64,000 nt of DNA from Malus domestica (GCF_042453785.1 NC_091665.1:7201501-7265500); one strand, 5' to 3'. Counted from the first letter of the stretch, positions 10,621 through 21,640 are shown. The notes: generated by a model from the sequence alone, not told the origin. Made by a program: numbers and translations.

Positions 10621-11649
10621 TGATTGTATCAATCATATAAGTGATTCCAATTTACTTCATCTGTTTTAGTATCAATTAATTAAGAACGTTTTCCAGTCCG
10701 CTATATATAATAATTGACATTACTTCATCTCTTTAATTGAGATATGAGGAAAGTATTTGAAGGAACGATGGATACAAGAAGAGTGGTAAGAGGGAAAGAA
10801 AGAAATAAAGAAGAATGAATGAAGACATAACAACTTGAAATAGTTTTAGTTTTCATTTTTTATACATGTCTTATACATTTCGTCTACATTAATCACCATT
10901 TTGCCTTAGGCCGGCCGGTCCTAATAGGAGCCTGGTGAGATGGCCGCCTAGGGTCCTCGATTGAGCAAGGGCTCATGTTAGTCTAGAACTTATGTCCTAA
11001 GTTAGGACTTTTGTCAATAGGCTTACTTGACTATAAAACTACACACATATTTACTTGTAATTGCTATTATCACTCAATTACCTAATAGGATAGACTTAGA
11101 AATATAGTAGCGGCAATCGGCAATTCAAGGTCGATTTCATAAGAGAAATGAAGTAGCTTGGTACAAATTCAAGGTATGATCACATGCATTACATTTCATG
11201 CATTTGCACTTGGGATTTTCATATATACTCCACTTGGGATTTTTATATGTTATCACGTTTTTCAAAAGTCCCACGCACAAGAAACCCTAATTAGATGTAA
11301 CTATAGTTTAACCCCAACAAGTGGTTGCAGGAAAAGGTGTGCCAAACCCTAAATTAATAAAAATTACCATTTTGGATGTGAGTGAGCACTAATCCTATGT
11401 ATGAGAGATTTTTCAGTGTGCCCAAAAAATAGAATGTAATATCATATATCATTTTACATATTGAAGGACACTTCCTTCTAATTATATAAAAACATGTGGT
11501 GTTAGTTTTCCGGGACACTAAAAAATCGCTCTCTATGTATCATGGTACTTTTTCATACATATGCCCTTTATTTTCCTCGCACCATGCAAACCGCTTACTC
11601 TGTCTTTCTCAATTATTGCAAACAGTTCAACCCCCGCATGGCATCTTGA
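10621..11649. other. Spacer between two inverted repeat copies
   Basis: No gene or recognisable element. Short reading frames here have no conserved features. Confidence 0.5.
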
Positions 11650-12150
11650 GTATGCTCATTGTTCTAAAAATTGTGTTAGTTAGATAGAGGGTAGGGATCT
11701 AGAGCTTGAGGACTAGGTGAGAGCTTAAGCAAGGTCCTAAACGGTTATTTATTAAATTAAATTTATTATACAACATATAAATTAATAAGTGTTTGTTTGT
11801 ACTTAAAAAAATACAACAATTGTATTGAGAAACATAAATTGCAAAATAGAATAATATATAAATTATAAAGTGCTCCAATTTATTGAAACATAATGAATGT
11901 TTATCCAAGTATCCAAAGTATCCAACAAAAGTCTCTTACAATTTATTGAAAAAATAAAATGTAAAATGGAAGTCATCTATTTTCTATTGAGACGGAGAGA
12001 GAGTCACGACCCTAAGTTATTTTGTAGAAAAAAAAATAAAAGAAGTCACAAAACCACCAAGCCTGTCTAGGTGTGCCTTTTTTTTTTTTTTTTAAAGGTG
12101 TACGGATTAATTGTAGCGGTGGTCAGCTGTTTAGCACCTAGGCGGCCAAC
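11650..12150 (-). mobile_element. Non-autonomous hAT-like repeat, copy B
   Basis: The reverse complement contains AATAAATTGTAAGAGACTT followed by ACTTGGATAAACA and TATTTTGCAATTTATG, in the same order as copy A at 10192-10620. The left edge reads GTTCTAAAAATTG. The right edge is indistinct and may be near the GCACCTAGGCGGCC at 12136-12149. Confidence 0.45.
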
Positions 12151-12346
12151 TTTTAGATCATTGTCCGACTATGAAGAGGTTAATGCATTCAAGGCGACTA
12201 TCAAGTTGACATTGATATATCTAGTTATGAATCAATACACAGGAAACATTAATTTGAATTACTTGTAAAAGAGAAGGCCAAGGAACTCAATTGAGTTCAA
12301 GATTTAGAAGTCATCAAGTCTGTAGACATAAATCATGCTAACAACA

Positions 12347-13981
12347 TGTTGGGTTTCCGGTCATATTATTAAGATTAATTTAATTTGAATAATTAAATAT
12401 GCAACGGATAATAACAAATAACATACAATACATTATCCATGTAACATCCCACATCGTCTAGGGGAGTGGATCATGTAAGCCTTATATGTATATTCTCATC
12501 TCTACCTAGCACGAGGCCTTTTGGGAGCTCACTGGCTTCGGGTTACGTAGGAACTCCGAAGTTAAGCAAGAAAGGGGCCAGAGCATTCCTAAGATAGGTG
12601 ACCCACTGGGAAGTTCTGCTCGCTTGAGTTCCCAGAAACAAAACCGTAAGGGTGTGGACGGGGCCTAATATCGTGCTACAGCGGAGTTGAGCCCGGGATG
12701 TGGTGGAGCCCAGGTCGGGATGTGACAATCCAAATGGTTGGTTGTAATCGCTACAGCAACAAAGTAAGAAGTCGTAAATATTAACTTACTTAAATCTCTA
12801 GTTATGTGCATGCCCCATGATTGGATCATCTCTTTGCTTGCAATCTTCATCTTCATGGTTGATCACATGAAACTCCCCAAGTGTTGAGCCTCTAAGAGCA
12901 TCCACACTGATAAATCTAGTAACAAATGATAGAGTGATTGATTTAAATGTGCTAGGAATATCTCTCACTTTGATCAATATAGAAAGGATGGCACTAAGGT
13001 GTTTTGGCTTGGGTTTTTCTCTTTTTTTTAGGGACAAAACTAAACAACTTTTGCATTATCTTTATGAGAGAAACACAAGGAGTATTTATAGACTCATTGC
13101 TACACCTTCCTAAGGTTAGGCAGCATGGGCTTTGTTCCATGCGCTTAGCTCAATCACTTACCCACTTTGGGTTTGTGACTTGAATCCCTTTTAATTACAT
13201 AAAGTCAATGCCTATTTAATTAAAACATGTCCAAAGGGTCCAAATAATTAATTCAGTATTATTAAAAATTAATTATATCTAATCATTATCCATATAACGT
13301 TACTAGAACTTATCATATGTGTGTGACCTCTTAGTAACAAAAGCCGGCAGTGAAATTAATTAATGAATTAACCTAATTCCATAACCCATGAGTGACACCT
13401 ACCAGCATATCATGACTACATGGACAAGTACAAGTATACGTGAACTAATTATGATACTCTTTCGTACCTTGATAGTAGTTACAATGCAATTCGATTCTTC
13501 TATCATCCATATCCCAATCATGATTTGTACTATGGAATTATGTCAAATCACATACAATTATCTATGATCATCATGATACATCTCATGTTGAAGCAGTTGT
13601 TACAAACATAGCTTGATCAACAGTTACTTTGGCCAGAGATTTCCGAGATAGATCTTCAAATGGCTTAGAGGGATATATCCTTCTATTGAATAATTATACC
13701 AAAATGTGATAGATTCCTTATTGCACATTCATGTACCTTGATACTTATACATGTGAACCCGAATATCACACTATTGGCTTTGCGGTCTCATTGAGGGCTT
13801 TGAGGTGAAATCAAAGTTATCTATAACTATAAGATACCTATGATGCCTTAGGACTAAGAACTATTTACATACTACAGCCAGAAACCTTGTAATGTTTGAT
13901 GCGTTGAAACTTCTTGGACGGTCAGTTTTTAGTGAACTTGTTCAACAAACAAACACTTGTATATCCATCACGTATCCAACA
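12347..13981 (-). mobile_element. Candidate copia-like solo LTR, interrupted by Cassandra
   Basis: Begins TGTTGGGTTT and ends GTATCCAACA (TGTTGG/CCAACA terminal inverted repeat). A minus-strand TATAAATA near 13085 is followed by a leader-like stretch. Removing the nested Cassandra copy leaves about 1.34 kb. Flanking 5-mers (CAACA left, TGCGT right) do not match, so the ends or the history are uncertain. A related word, CATGCTAAC, lies outside both edges (near 12333 and 14000). Confidence 0.5.
12440..12727 (+). mobile_element. Cassandra solo LTR (TRIM with 5S rRNA-like core)
   Basis: A 288-bp unit starts TGTAACATCCCACATC and ends GGTCGGGATGTGACA, flanked by perfect 5-bp duplications ATCCA (12435-12439 and 12728-12732). 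The middle carries the 5S rRNA internal promoter in recognisable form: CTCCGAAGTTAAGCAAG (A box) and GGTGACCCACTGGGAAGTTC (C box region). Cassandra elements are non-autonomous terminal-repeat retrotransposons in miniature whose LTRs hold such 5S-like sequence. With one LTR and an intact duplication, this is a solo LTR. Confidence 0.93.
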
Positions 13982-14107
13982 TGCGTAGCATGAAACCATG
14001 CTAACCTTACTGCGATATATAGGGGTGGAATTTTTTGCCAAATTACCATACCACCGTACCATACCAAAGTTATGCTAAAAAATTTGTACCATTGGTACCG
14101 TACCATA

Positions 14108-14228
14108 TGTTGACACGTGTCGCACTGTGATTGGCCTCCTGGTTGAAGGGAAACTCTTCTGAGTCCTTGACGTTATAACATTGATCGGTGCGCAGTAGTT
14201 TCGAGATTGGTCAAGTATGGTACAAACA
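14108..14228 (-). repeat. Truncated 3' LTR of the LARD
   Basis: These 121 bases match 25726-25846 closely (both start TGTTGACACGTGT and end GTACAAACA). The remaining 394 bases of the LTR, including its TATA box, are missing. The cut falls directly at the CCATA target duplication, so the shortening looks like part of the integration rather than later decay. Confidence 0.8.
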
Positions 14229-15537
14229 GTGCTCCCCTAAGTTCCCGAGTGAGGGAAGCTCCTCGGTTGGGGACTTGCAAGATCCAAGCCATTGAGTAAT
14301 CACGAAACTTCTAAGTACCGAAGTGTGGTATCATTTTCACTTGTCTTATTTGTCTCATATGTAGATGTGGCATCTTCTCTGGAAGTACTTTTCCTCTATC
14401 CAGGGTTGGTATCTTTAACCGATGAAATTGCACAAGGTAATGTATCAATTTCACTTGAAGTTTACTTGTAGTTTCGAGCTTGGTCAAGTGCGATACAAAC
14501 CCTATAGTAGGAGTCACCCAAGTCGCCGAGCTAGGAGATTTGCCTAAGGAGGTAACAGACAAGGTAAGCAATCAGACTTCCAAGCAAGCAATCTGGATCG
14601 GAGGTTCGACTTTGGCTTCCGGTTGATTGTTCTCCTTCTCCTTGTGTCGTAAACAGAAACAAGGATAAGGAGAAGCAAATGGAGAAGAGATGATATGAGA
14701 TAATTTTTCTTTTGAAGAAGTAACTTTCCACATGCTTATTCTTAAACTGGGCTTGAGGGTTTTCTGGTTTCCTCCAGAGTATAAGGCCGACTCAAGAATT
14801 TTAGGGTCAAAACAAGTTCATCAAATCTAGAGTACGTTCAACCTTAATGATATGGGATACTTTTGCTGTTAACAAAGTAGTGGATGTATCGGTACGTGTA
14901 CTGTTACGCTTGTCTGCACATGCTACCTTATATCCTTCTCACTTGCCTTATCTGTTCCTCAGCAGATGTGGTATCTTCTCTGGAAGCATAAGATGTTAAA
15001 GATGAGTACTCGAGAGCAATGCCAGGTAAATAATCAGGCAAGGGGTTTCAGGCAGTCAGTTCCTGACTGGAAGCTTGATTCCAAATGCTGACTGATTGCT
15101 TTCTTTCTCCTTATCTTGCAGGTAAGAACAAGGCTAAAGGAAAAGATAGGGAAAAAGCATGATATGGGATACCCTTACTTTTAACCCTGATGATATGAGA
15201 TACTCTTGCTCTGGTGTGGCTTGTTTGCAGAGGTATTATCGAGAGGAAAAGAAGCTGAGTATTTCGAGAGGCTCTGCTGAAAGTGCCCTCTCAGATGTGA
15301 AGAAAAGTTGAGTTATTTGCAAGTCTGCCTGACTGTAGATGATGGAGGTCGACATATATATGAGTCTCCCTAACAACAAATAGTAGTGTTATTCCTTTAC
15401 CCTTCTTGGTCATAGCAATGTAGTGGGAGCTGCAAGCTTCATGTGTTTTAACTTTGTTAGAGCACTTTGAAAAAGTGGTATGTGGTATCTGGAAAGCTGA
15501 TGTTGCATGTGAAGATTGCAGACAAGCTTTATCCAAG

Positions 15538-15990
15538 GAAATCTGGCTCTCGAAGTTCAGAGAACGGTGCCTCTTTAGTTTTTGAACAAGTAATCCTGTC
15601 GAGGATCTGGCTCTCGAGATTCAGATAACGGTGTCTCTTCGATTTTTGACAAAGCAATCCTGTTGGGAGTCTAACTCTTAAGATTCGAAGAGCAGTGTCT
15701 CTTCGATTTTTGAGAAATTAATCTTGATGGGAGTCTGGTTCTCGAGATTCGAATGGCAGTGCCTCTTTGATTTTTAAGCACGTAATCTTGTTGGGAGTCT
15801 GGCTCTTGAGATTCAGAAAGCGGTGCCTCTTCGATTTTTAAGAAAGCAATCATGTTGGGAGTCTGACTCTTGAGATTCGGATAGCAGTGTCTCTTCGATT
15901 TTTGAGAAAATAATCTTGTTGAGAGTCTGGCTCTCGAGATTCGGAGGGCGGTGCCTCTTCAATTTTTGAGCAAGCAATCTTGTTGGGAGT
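15538..15990. repeat. 64-bp tandem array, seven units
   Basis: The landmark GGTGCCTC/AGTGTCTC recurs at 15566, 15630, 15694, 15758, 15822, 15886 and 15950, an exact 64-base step. Each unit reads roughly TCTGGCTCTCGAGATTC, then GGTGCCTCTTCGATTTTTGA, then AATCTTGTTGGGAG. A lone half-unit lies near 16228-16270. Units differ by substitutions but not by length. Confidence 0.93.
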
Positions 15991-16409
15991 GTTTTCTCGA
16001 ATGTGAGCAAAGGTTGGGCATTTTTGACAGTCTGCCTTGCCACGAAGCACGGAGGTTGACACACATTGGGACTTTCTAGTTATCAAGCAGTGGTGTTGTT
16101 CCTTTACCCTTGTGGGTAATAGTAGGGTAGCTGGACCTTCAAAATTTATGCGTCTAAACTTTGTCAGAGATCTTTGGCAAAGTTATCTATGGTATCCGAT
16201 GAGCTGATGTTGCGTGTGGAAAGTGGTGCATCTTCGGAATCTGGAGAGTGGTGCCTCTTCGATTTTTAAACCAACGGCCCTGTTACCCTTTCTTTTATAA
16301 GGGCACCAATTATGTGCAAGAAGTACATTCAGAGAGTTATTGCTTGTAGGAATTTTCCCCTTACTTCAAAGATTTATTGCACTTCATTTCTCCTTCATCA
16401 TTTCTGAGA

Positions 16410-17084
16410 ATGTCTAGCCCATCCGACCGTCGTTTTGACTTAAACTTTGGTGAAGAGGCAGCCATGCCTTCTCAAGACAACATATGGCGCCTATCCTTCT
16501 TATCCCCTACTGGTCCTCTTACTGTTAGGGACTCTGTGATGAAGAATGATATGATCGCTGCGGTGGTGGCCAGGAACCTTCTCACTCCCAAAGATAACAG
16601 ACTACTTTCCAAACGGTCTGATGAGTTGGCTATTAAGGATTCTCTAGCTCTCAGTGTTCAGTATGCAGGTTCTGTGTCTAATATGGCCCAACGCCTATTT
16701 GCTCGAACCCGCCAAGTTGAATCATTGGCGACTGAAGTGATAAGTCTCAAACAGGAGATCAGAGGGCTCAAGCATGAGAATAAATAGTTGCACAGGCTCG
16801 CACATGACTATGCTACAAACATGAAGAGAAAGCTCGACCAGCTGCAGGAATCTGATGGTCAGATTTTACTTGATCATCAGAGGTTTGTGGGTTTGTTCCA
16901 AAGGCATCTATTGCTTTCGTCTTCTAGGGCTGTACCGCGTAATGAAGCTCCAAATGATCAACCTTCGGTGCCTCCTCCTTCTGGGGTTCTGCCTAGTATT
17001 GAGGCTCCGAAGAATCACCCTTTGGTGCCTCCTCTTTCTGGAGCTCTGCCGACTGCTGAGACTTCTTCTGAGCAACCTTTGTGA
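16410..17084 (+). pseudogene. Antisense additional ORF of the LARD, one nonsense mutation
   Basis: The frame starts at ATG 16410 (MSSPSDRRFDLNFGEEA) and runs 224 codons opposite to gag. One in-frame TAG at 16785-16787 interrupts it, where related copies (from memory) have glutamine, i.e. a single CAG-to-TAG change. The middle is helical and looks like a coiled coil (RQVESLATEVISLKQEIRGL, then HDYATNMKRKLDQLQ). The C-terminus is proline-rich with three imperfect repeats around PPSGVLPSIEAP. A TATA-like TTATAAGG at 16295-16302 lies upstream. I recognise it as a protein annotated as uncharacterised in Rosaceae repeats; its function is unknown to me. Confidence 0.7.
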
Positions 17085-17649
17085 AGGCTCCCTCTTGTTT
17101 ATTTATTTTGATTCATGTATATGTACATATTTGTAACTTATCGGAGATATCAATAAATAAGCTTTGCTTCATTTCAACGTATTGTGTTAAATACACCAAG
17201 GCCTTCTTCACTAAGTTCTTTGAATTTTTCCTTTTGTTGAATCTTGTATGTTGAAGCTTTGTGAGTGAATCATGTAGGTTGAGGTAGTGCTCCCTTAATT
17301 TCCTGAGTGAGGAAAACTTCTCGGTTGGAGACTTGAAAAAATCCAAGTCACTGAGTGGTCGTGAGACTTCCGAGTATCAAGGTACAATAGCATATGGTAG
17401 GAGTTCCCCAAGTCTCCGGTCAAGGGAGTTGACGAAGGAGGTGTCTTGCTAGTAGCCAAGTTTCCAAAGTAACAAAACTTCACCATTTTCTTTTCTAAGT
17501 GGTAGCCCAAAACTCCTTCATATATATTTGTTATGAAAGTTGTTAGGCCCAAAGAAGATGAGGCCTTGGCATTTTTTTTTTTTTTTTTTTTTTTTGAATT
17601 TTCAAATTTTCGAATTTTTGAATTTTTGAATTTCCGAAAATATATATAT

Positions 17650-18260
17650 ATAATTTAAGCTTTATAGATGAAGCTTTGTAGGTGAAGCTTTGAGGTTGAA
17701 GCTTTGTTGGATACCATGAATTGATTTTGCTTCACACTATCTTGATCAAGATAGTGTGAAGCTTTTGTAGATGAAGCTTTTGTGTTGAAGCTTTGTAGGT
17801 GAAGCTTTTGTGGGTGAAGCTTTTGTGGTGGGGGAAGCTTTTGTGGGTGAAGCTTTTGTTGGTGAAGATTTTATGGGTGAAGCTTTTGTGGTGGGTGAAA
17901 CTTTTGTGGGGGATGAAGCTTTTGTGGGTGAAGCTTTTGTGGGTAAAGCTTTTATAGGTGAAGCTTTTGTGGTGGGTGAAGCTTTTGTGGGTGAAGCTTT
18001 TGTGGGTGAAGCTTTTGTGGGTGAAGCTTTTGTAGGTGAAGCTATTGTGGGTGAAGCTTTTATAGGTGAAGCTTTTATGGTGGGCGAAGCTTTTATGGGT
18101 GAAGTTTTTGTAGGTGAAGCTTTTGTGGTGGGTGAAGTTTTTATGGGTGAAGCTTTTGTTGTGGGTGAAGTTTTTATGGGTGAAGCTTTTGTAGGTGAAG
18201 TTATTGTGGGTGAAACTTTAGAGTTGAAGCTTTGTAGGTGAAGCTTTGGAGTTGAAGCTT
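17650..18260. repeat. Minisatellite of about 15 bp (GTGAAGCTTTTGTGG)
   Basis: Dozens of copies of GTGAAGCTTTTGTGG and variants, some lengthened by three bases (GTGGTGGGTGAAGC). Because most units are multiples of three, one frame stays open and spells repeated GEAFV. This is a by-product of the repeat and not evidence of a protein. Confidence 0.93.
17729..17762. repeat. Perfect 34-bp palindrome
   Basis: The left arm GCTTCACACTATCTT, centre GATC and right arm AAGATAGTGTGAAGC pair without mismatch. An identical copy lies at 18411-18444, and imperfect relatives occur once per unit in the 95-bp array. Confidence 0.95.
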
Positions 18261-18410
18261 TTGTTCGGCACCATGAATTGATTTTGCTTCACACTATCTT
18301 GATCAACACTATCTTGATCAAGATAGTGTGAAGCTTTTGAGAATTTGTAGTTGTCCTCCATTGATGAAGCTTTTGTGGTGAAGCTTTGTTGGGTACCACG
18401 AATTGATTTT

Positions 18411-18444
18411 GCTTCACACTATCTTGATCAAGATAGTGTGAAGC
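18411..18444. repeat. Second perfect 34-bp palindrome
   Basis: Identical to 17729-17762. A disrupted version with a duplicated centre lies at about 18290-18335. Confidence 0.95.
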
Positions 18445-18703
18445 TTTTGAGAATTTGTAGTTGTCCTCCATTGAGGAAGCTTTGTTGAATTTCCCTTTTT
18501 TTTTTTTTTTTTTTTTTTGGGAAACTAGAAATTTGAAAATGTGGGAGAGACAACATATACAAATTTTACTTCCACACTGTTGAGTAAGATATTGTGATGC
18601 AAGCCACTCCTTGTAGTAGTCAAAGGTTTGGATGAACCATATAAATTGAATTTGCTTCGAACAGTCTTGAATTTGCCTCGAAGGTTTGAGAATTGTAGTT
18701 ACC

Positions 18704-21640
18704 CTCCATTTATGAAGCTTTTGTTAGCACCATAAATTGGTTTTGCTTCACACTGTCTTGATCAAGAGTGTGTGAAGCTTTTGAGAATTGTGGTTGCCTG
18801 ATGCGAAAATTAACTTAACACACAAATTAACCCTCTTTTGACAATTGTAGTATAAGTATAAGTAGGGATCGTTCTGGACCGGGGATTAGGAGGGCTTGCT
18901 AATAACCTCTAAACTGACTCAAAAACATAAAACTAAACTTAAAAACACTTAACAAGACTCACAAGACTCAAAGCAAACTTAAAATACTCAAAACAGCTTA
19001 AAACAACCAAGTAAACTTAAACTAAACACTATGAATGACTTTGGACGAAAATTGACTTTTACTTGAATCAAAACATTTAAAAACACAAATTAAAACAGAT
19101 TCTAACTAACTAGACACACTAAAGTAAAGGGGGATTGAGTTTTGGATGAAGTTGAAACAAACAAACAAGTATGAAAACCTAGACAGATTGTAAAACAAAT
19201 TTGAGAAATAAGTTGATGGATGGGATAGCTAGAGGCTTTTTCTCCACATATGACATGTATGCAGATAACTCGATTTCCAGTTACTACTTCATTGAATTAT
19301 GAACGGCAATGCTCCAAATTAATCGTGACATCACTAGTTAACTCAGATTTTCCTTGTTTTATTGGATTGGATGACATCATTCGACAACCCAAAACATTCT
19401 TCTAAAGTTCCCTACATGACATCATAATAGAGATACAATCAAAGATCATTACATTTAATGAAAATCATAAGCATTGACAAAGCACTTGCAACTATGACAT
19501 CATGTTACTCATGCTAGAATTAAACTTAACGCGATCGTTTATAAGCGACCTCCACTACTTATGAATATAAGTTTGTAACGATTATGTGAAACTTTCTTAT
19601 ATTCTAGCAACGGATTTGATGCATGCCAATTAAGTGTTGACCCTTAATTAACAAATACAAATAAGTTATCAATCAAATAGTTAAGCCAATTGCATTCACG
19701 ATTCAAGAGTTCATAACTGGAATTTATCAAATTATATTGCACACATAATCATGGCTTTGAAATCACCCCTAGCCAAAAAGGGTTTAGCCACTCATATTTA
19801 CAACAAAACGAAAGGAAATGAATTTAAACATTAGAAACAAAAGAAAGAAAACACATAAACGCTCCAACGATCCAAGTTGGATAGCAAGCACGTCTAAGCA
19901 CTTTCCTGCCCTTCCTGTGCTACGGCACAAGATGTTGGTGAGTGTTTGAAGGTTTGTTTGCATGGAGGAATGGATGTGAAGATGAATGGATGTGTTTGGA
20001 TGAAGGTTGTGTTGAAAATGGGAGTGAATGATCTAACCAAGTATGAACTAAATTTATGTTACACACACTTCCTTTTATAGAGGAAGTGCATGGCAATGGA
20101 GGGGAACATGGAGTGTTGTAGCAATTGAGTGCAATGATTCAATGTAATGATGCATAAAATCTGAAATGATGGAGGGAACAAGGAATGATGTAGCAATTGA
20201 GTGCAATGATTCAATGTAATGATGCATGAAATTGAAATGATGGAGGGAACAAGGAATTGTGTAGCAATTGAGTGCAATAAGTGGTGTTTGAAATGATTCA
20301 AAGGTGAAAGTGAAGTGATGATGCAAAACATGGGGGTAAAATGGAGTGGTGTTGCAGCTAGGGAACATGAATGATTGTGCACATGGTAGAGAAAGGAATG
20401 GAGGTGGAATGATGCAACAAATGAGTCAATGGAGGGAACATGGATGATGATGCACGGCATAGGAATCCAAAAGGAGTGCAAAGATGGTGCACGGCAAGGA
20501 TGGAAAGGTGAATGGTGGAGTGACACCCCTTTGTGGCTGAGCTCTTTGTCCTTTTTACATTAATTATTCTTTCTCTTTAACACATTCCTAGCCTCTTTAG
20601 TCTTCAATTTCGTCTATCCACCTTGCTCCATGCATGTGCTATTCATTCCAAGCCCAAAACTGCTCCAAAATGCACCAAAATGCATCTTATTGCTTCATAA
20701 AGCCTATGGACCTACAAACACACGAAAATAGCTTAAAATACATAATTAACTAAGAAATAACAACATAAATGCATGAGAACAAGCTAACTCAGTCGCATAA
20801 ATATGCTCATATCATTGCCCTCCATTGATGAAGCTCTTGTTGGCACCATAAATTGGTTTTGCTTCACACTATCTTGATTAAGAGTGTGTGAAGCTTTTGA
20901 GAATTGTGTTTGAACTCCTTTGATGAAGCTTTTGTTGGCACCATAAATTGGTTTTGCTTCACACTGTCTTGATCAAGAGTGGGTGAAGCTTTTGAGAATT
21001 GTGGTTGCCCTCCATTGATGAAGCTCTTGTTGGCACCATAAATTGGTTTTGCTTCACACTGTCTTGATCAAGAGTGTCTGAAGCTTTTGAGAATTATGGT
21101 TGAACTCCTTTGATGAAGCTTTTGTTGGCACCATAAATTGGTTTTACTTCACACTGTCTTGATCAAGAATGTGTGAAGTTTTTGAGAATTGTGGTTGCCC
21201 TCCATTGATGAAGCTCTTGTTGGCACCATAAATTGGTTTTGCTTCACACTATCTTGATTAAGAGTGTGTGAAGCTTTTGAGAATTGTGGTTGAACTCCTT
21301 TGATGAAGTTTTTGTTGGCACCATAAATTGGTTTTGCTTCACACTATCTTGATCAAGAGTGTGTGAAGCTTTTGAGAATTGTGGTTGCCCTCCATTGATA
21401 AAGCTTTTATTGGCACCATAAATTGGTTTTGCTTCACACTGTCTTGATCAAGAGTGTGTGAAGCTTTTAAGAATTATGGTTGAACTTCTTTGATGAAGCT
21501 TTTGTTGGCACCATAAATTGGTTTAACTTCACACTATCTTGATCAAGAGTGTGTGAAGCTTTTGAGAATTGTGGTTGCCCTCCATTGATGAAGCTCTTGT
21601 TGGCACTATAAATTGGAGAGCTCAAGAGTGTGAAGCTTTC
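18704..21640. repeat. 95-bp tandem array with 190-bp higher order
   Basis: One unit precedes the solo LTR (18704-18798) and nine follow it. The landmark CCATAAATTGG (last unit CTATAAATTGG) sits at 18730, 20846, 20941, 21036, 21131, 21226, 21321, 21416, 21511 and 21606, always 95 apart (after removal of the LTR insertion). After the LTR, units alternate between a TTGCCCTCCATTGATGAAGC form and a TTGAACTCCTTTGATGAAGC form, giving a 190-bp repeat. Each unit contains an imperfect inverted repeat based on GCTTCACAC...GTGTGAAGC. Confidence 0.95.
18799..20814 (-). mobile_element. Solo LTR, 2016 bp, TSD TTGCC
   Basis: Begins TGATGCGAAAATTAAC and ends ATATGCTCATATCA. Perfect TTGCC duplications flank it at 18794-18798 and 20815-20819. 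A minus-strand TATAAAAG near 20076 gives the orientation. GTAGGGATCGTTCTGGACCG near 18863 is a motif I associate with plant gypsy LTRs. It interrupts the 95-bp array: when the insertion and one duplication are subtracted, the array spacing across the break is exactly 95 bases. A diverged duplication of about 68 bp (GCAATTGAGTGCAATGATTC) lies near 20117-20215. Confidence 0.9.

Noticed and set aside
12540-12640. Functional 5S rRNA gene
   Set aside because: The 5S-like segment is diverged and is embedded in a Cassandra LTR with TG...CA ends and a target duplication.
17810-18241. Open frame encoding repeated GEAFV
   Set aside because: It is produced by a 15-bp minisatellite whose units are multiples of three; no start context, family match or domain supports a protein.
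20059-20526. Minus-strand His/Pro/Ser-rich frame
   Set aside because: It lies wholly in the solo LTR and reflects a 68-bp repeat; composition is not protein-like.
18704-21640. Possible CRISPR-like array
   Set aside because: Units are contiguous and fully homologous with no unique spacers, and the context is plant retrotransposon DNA.
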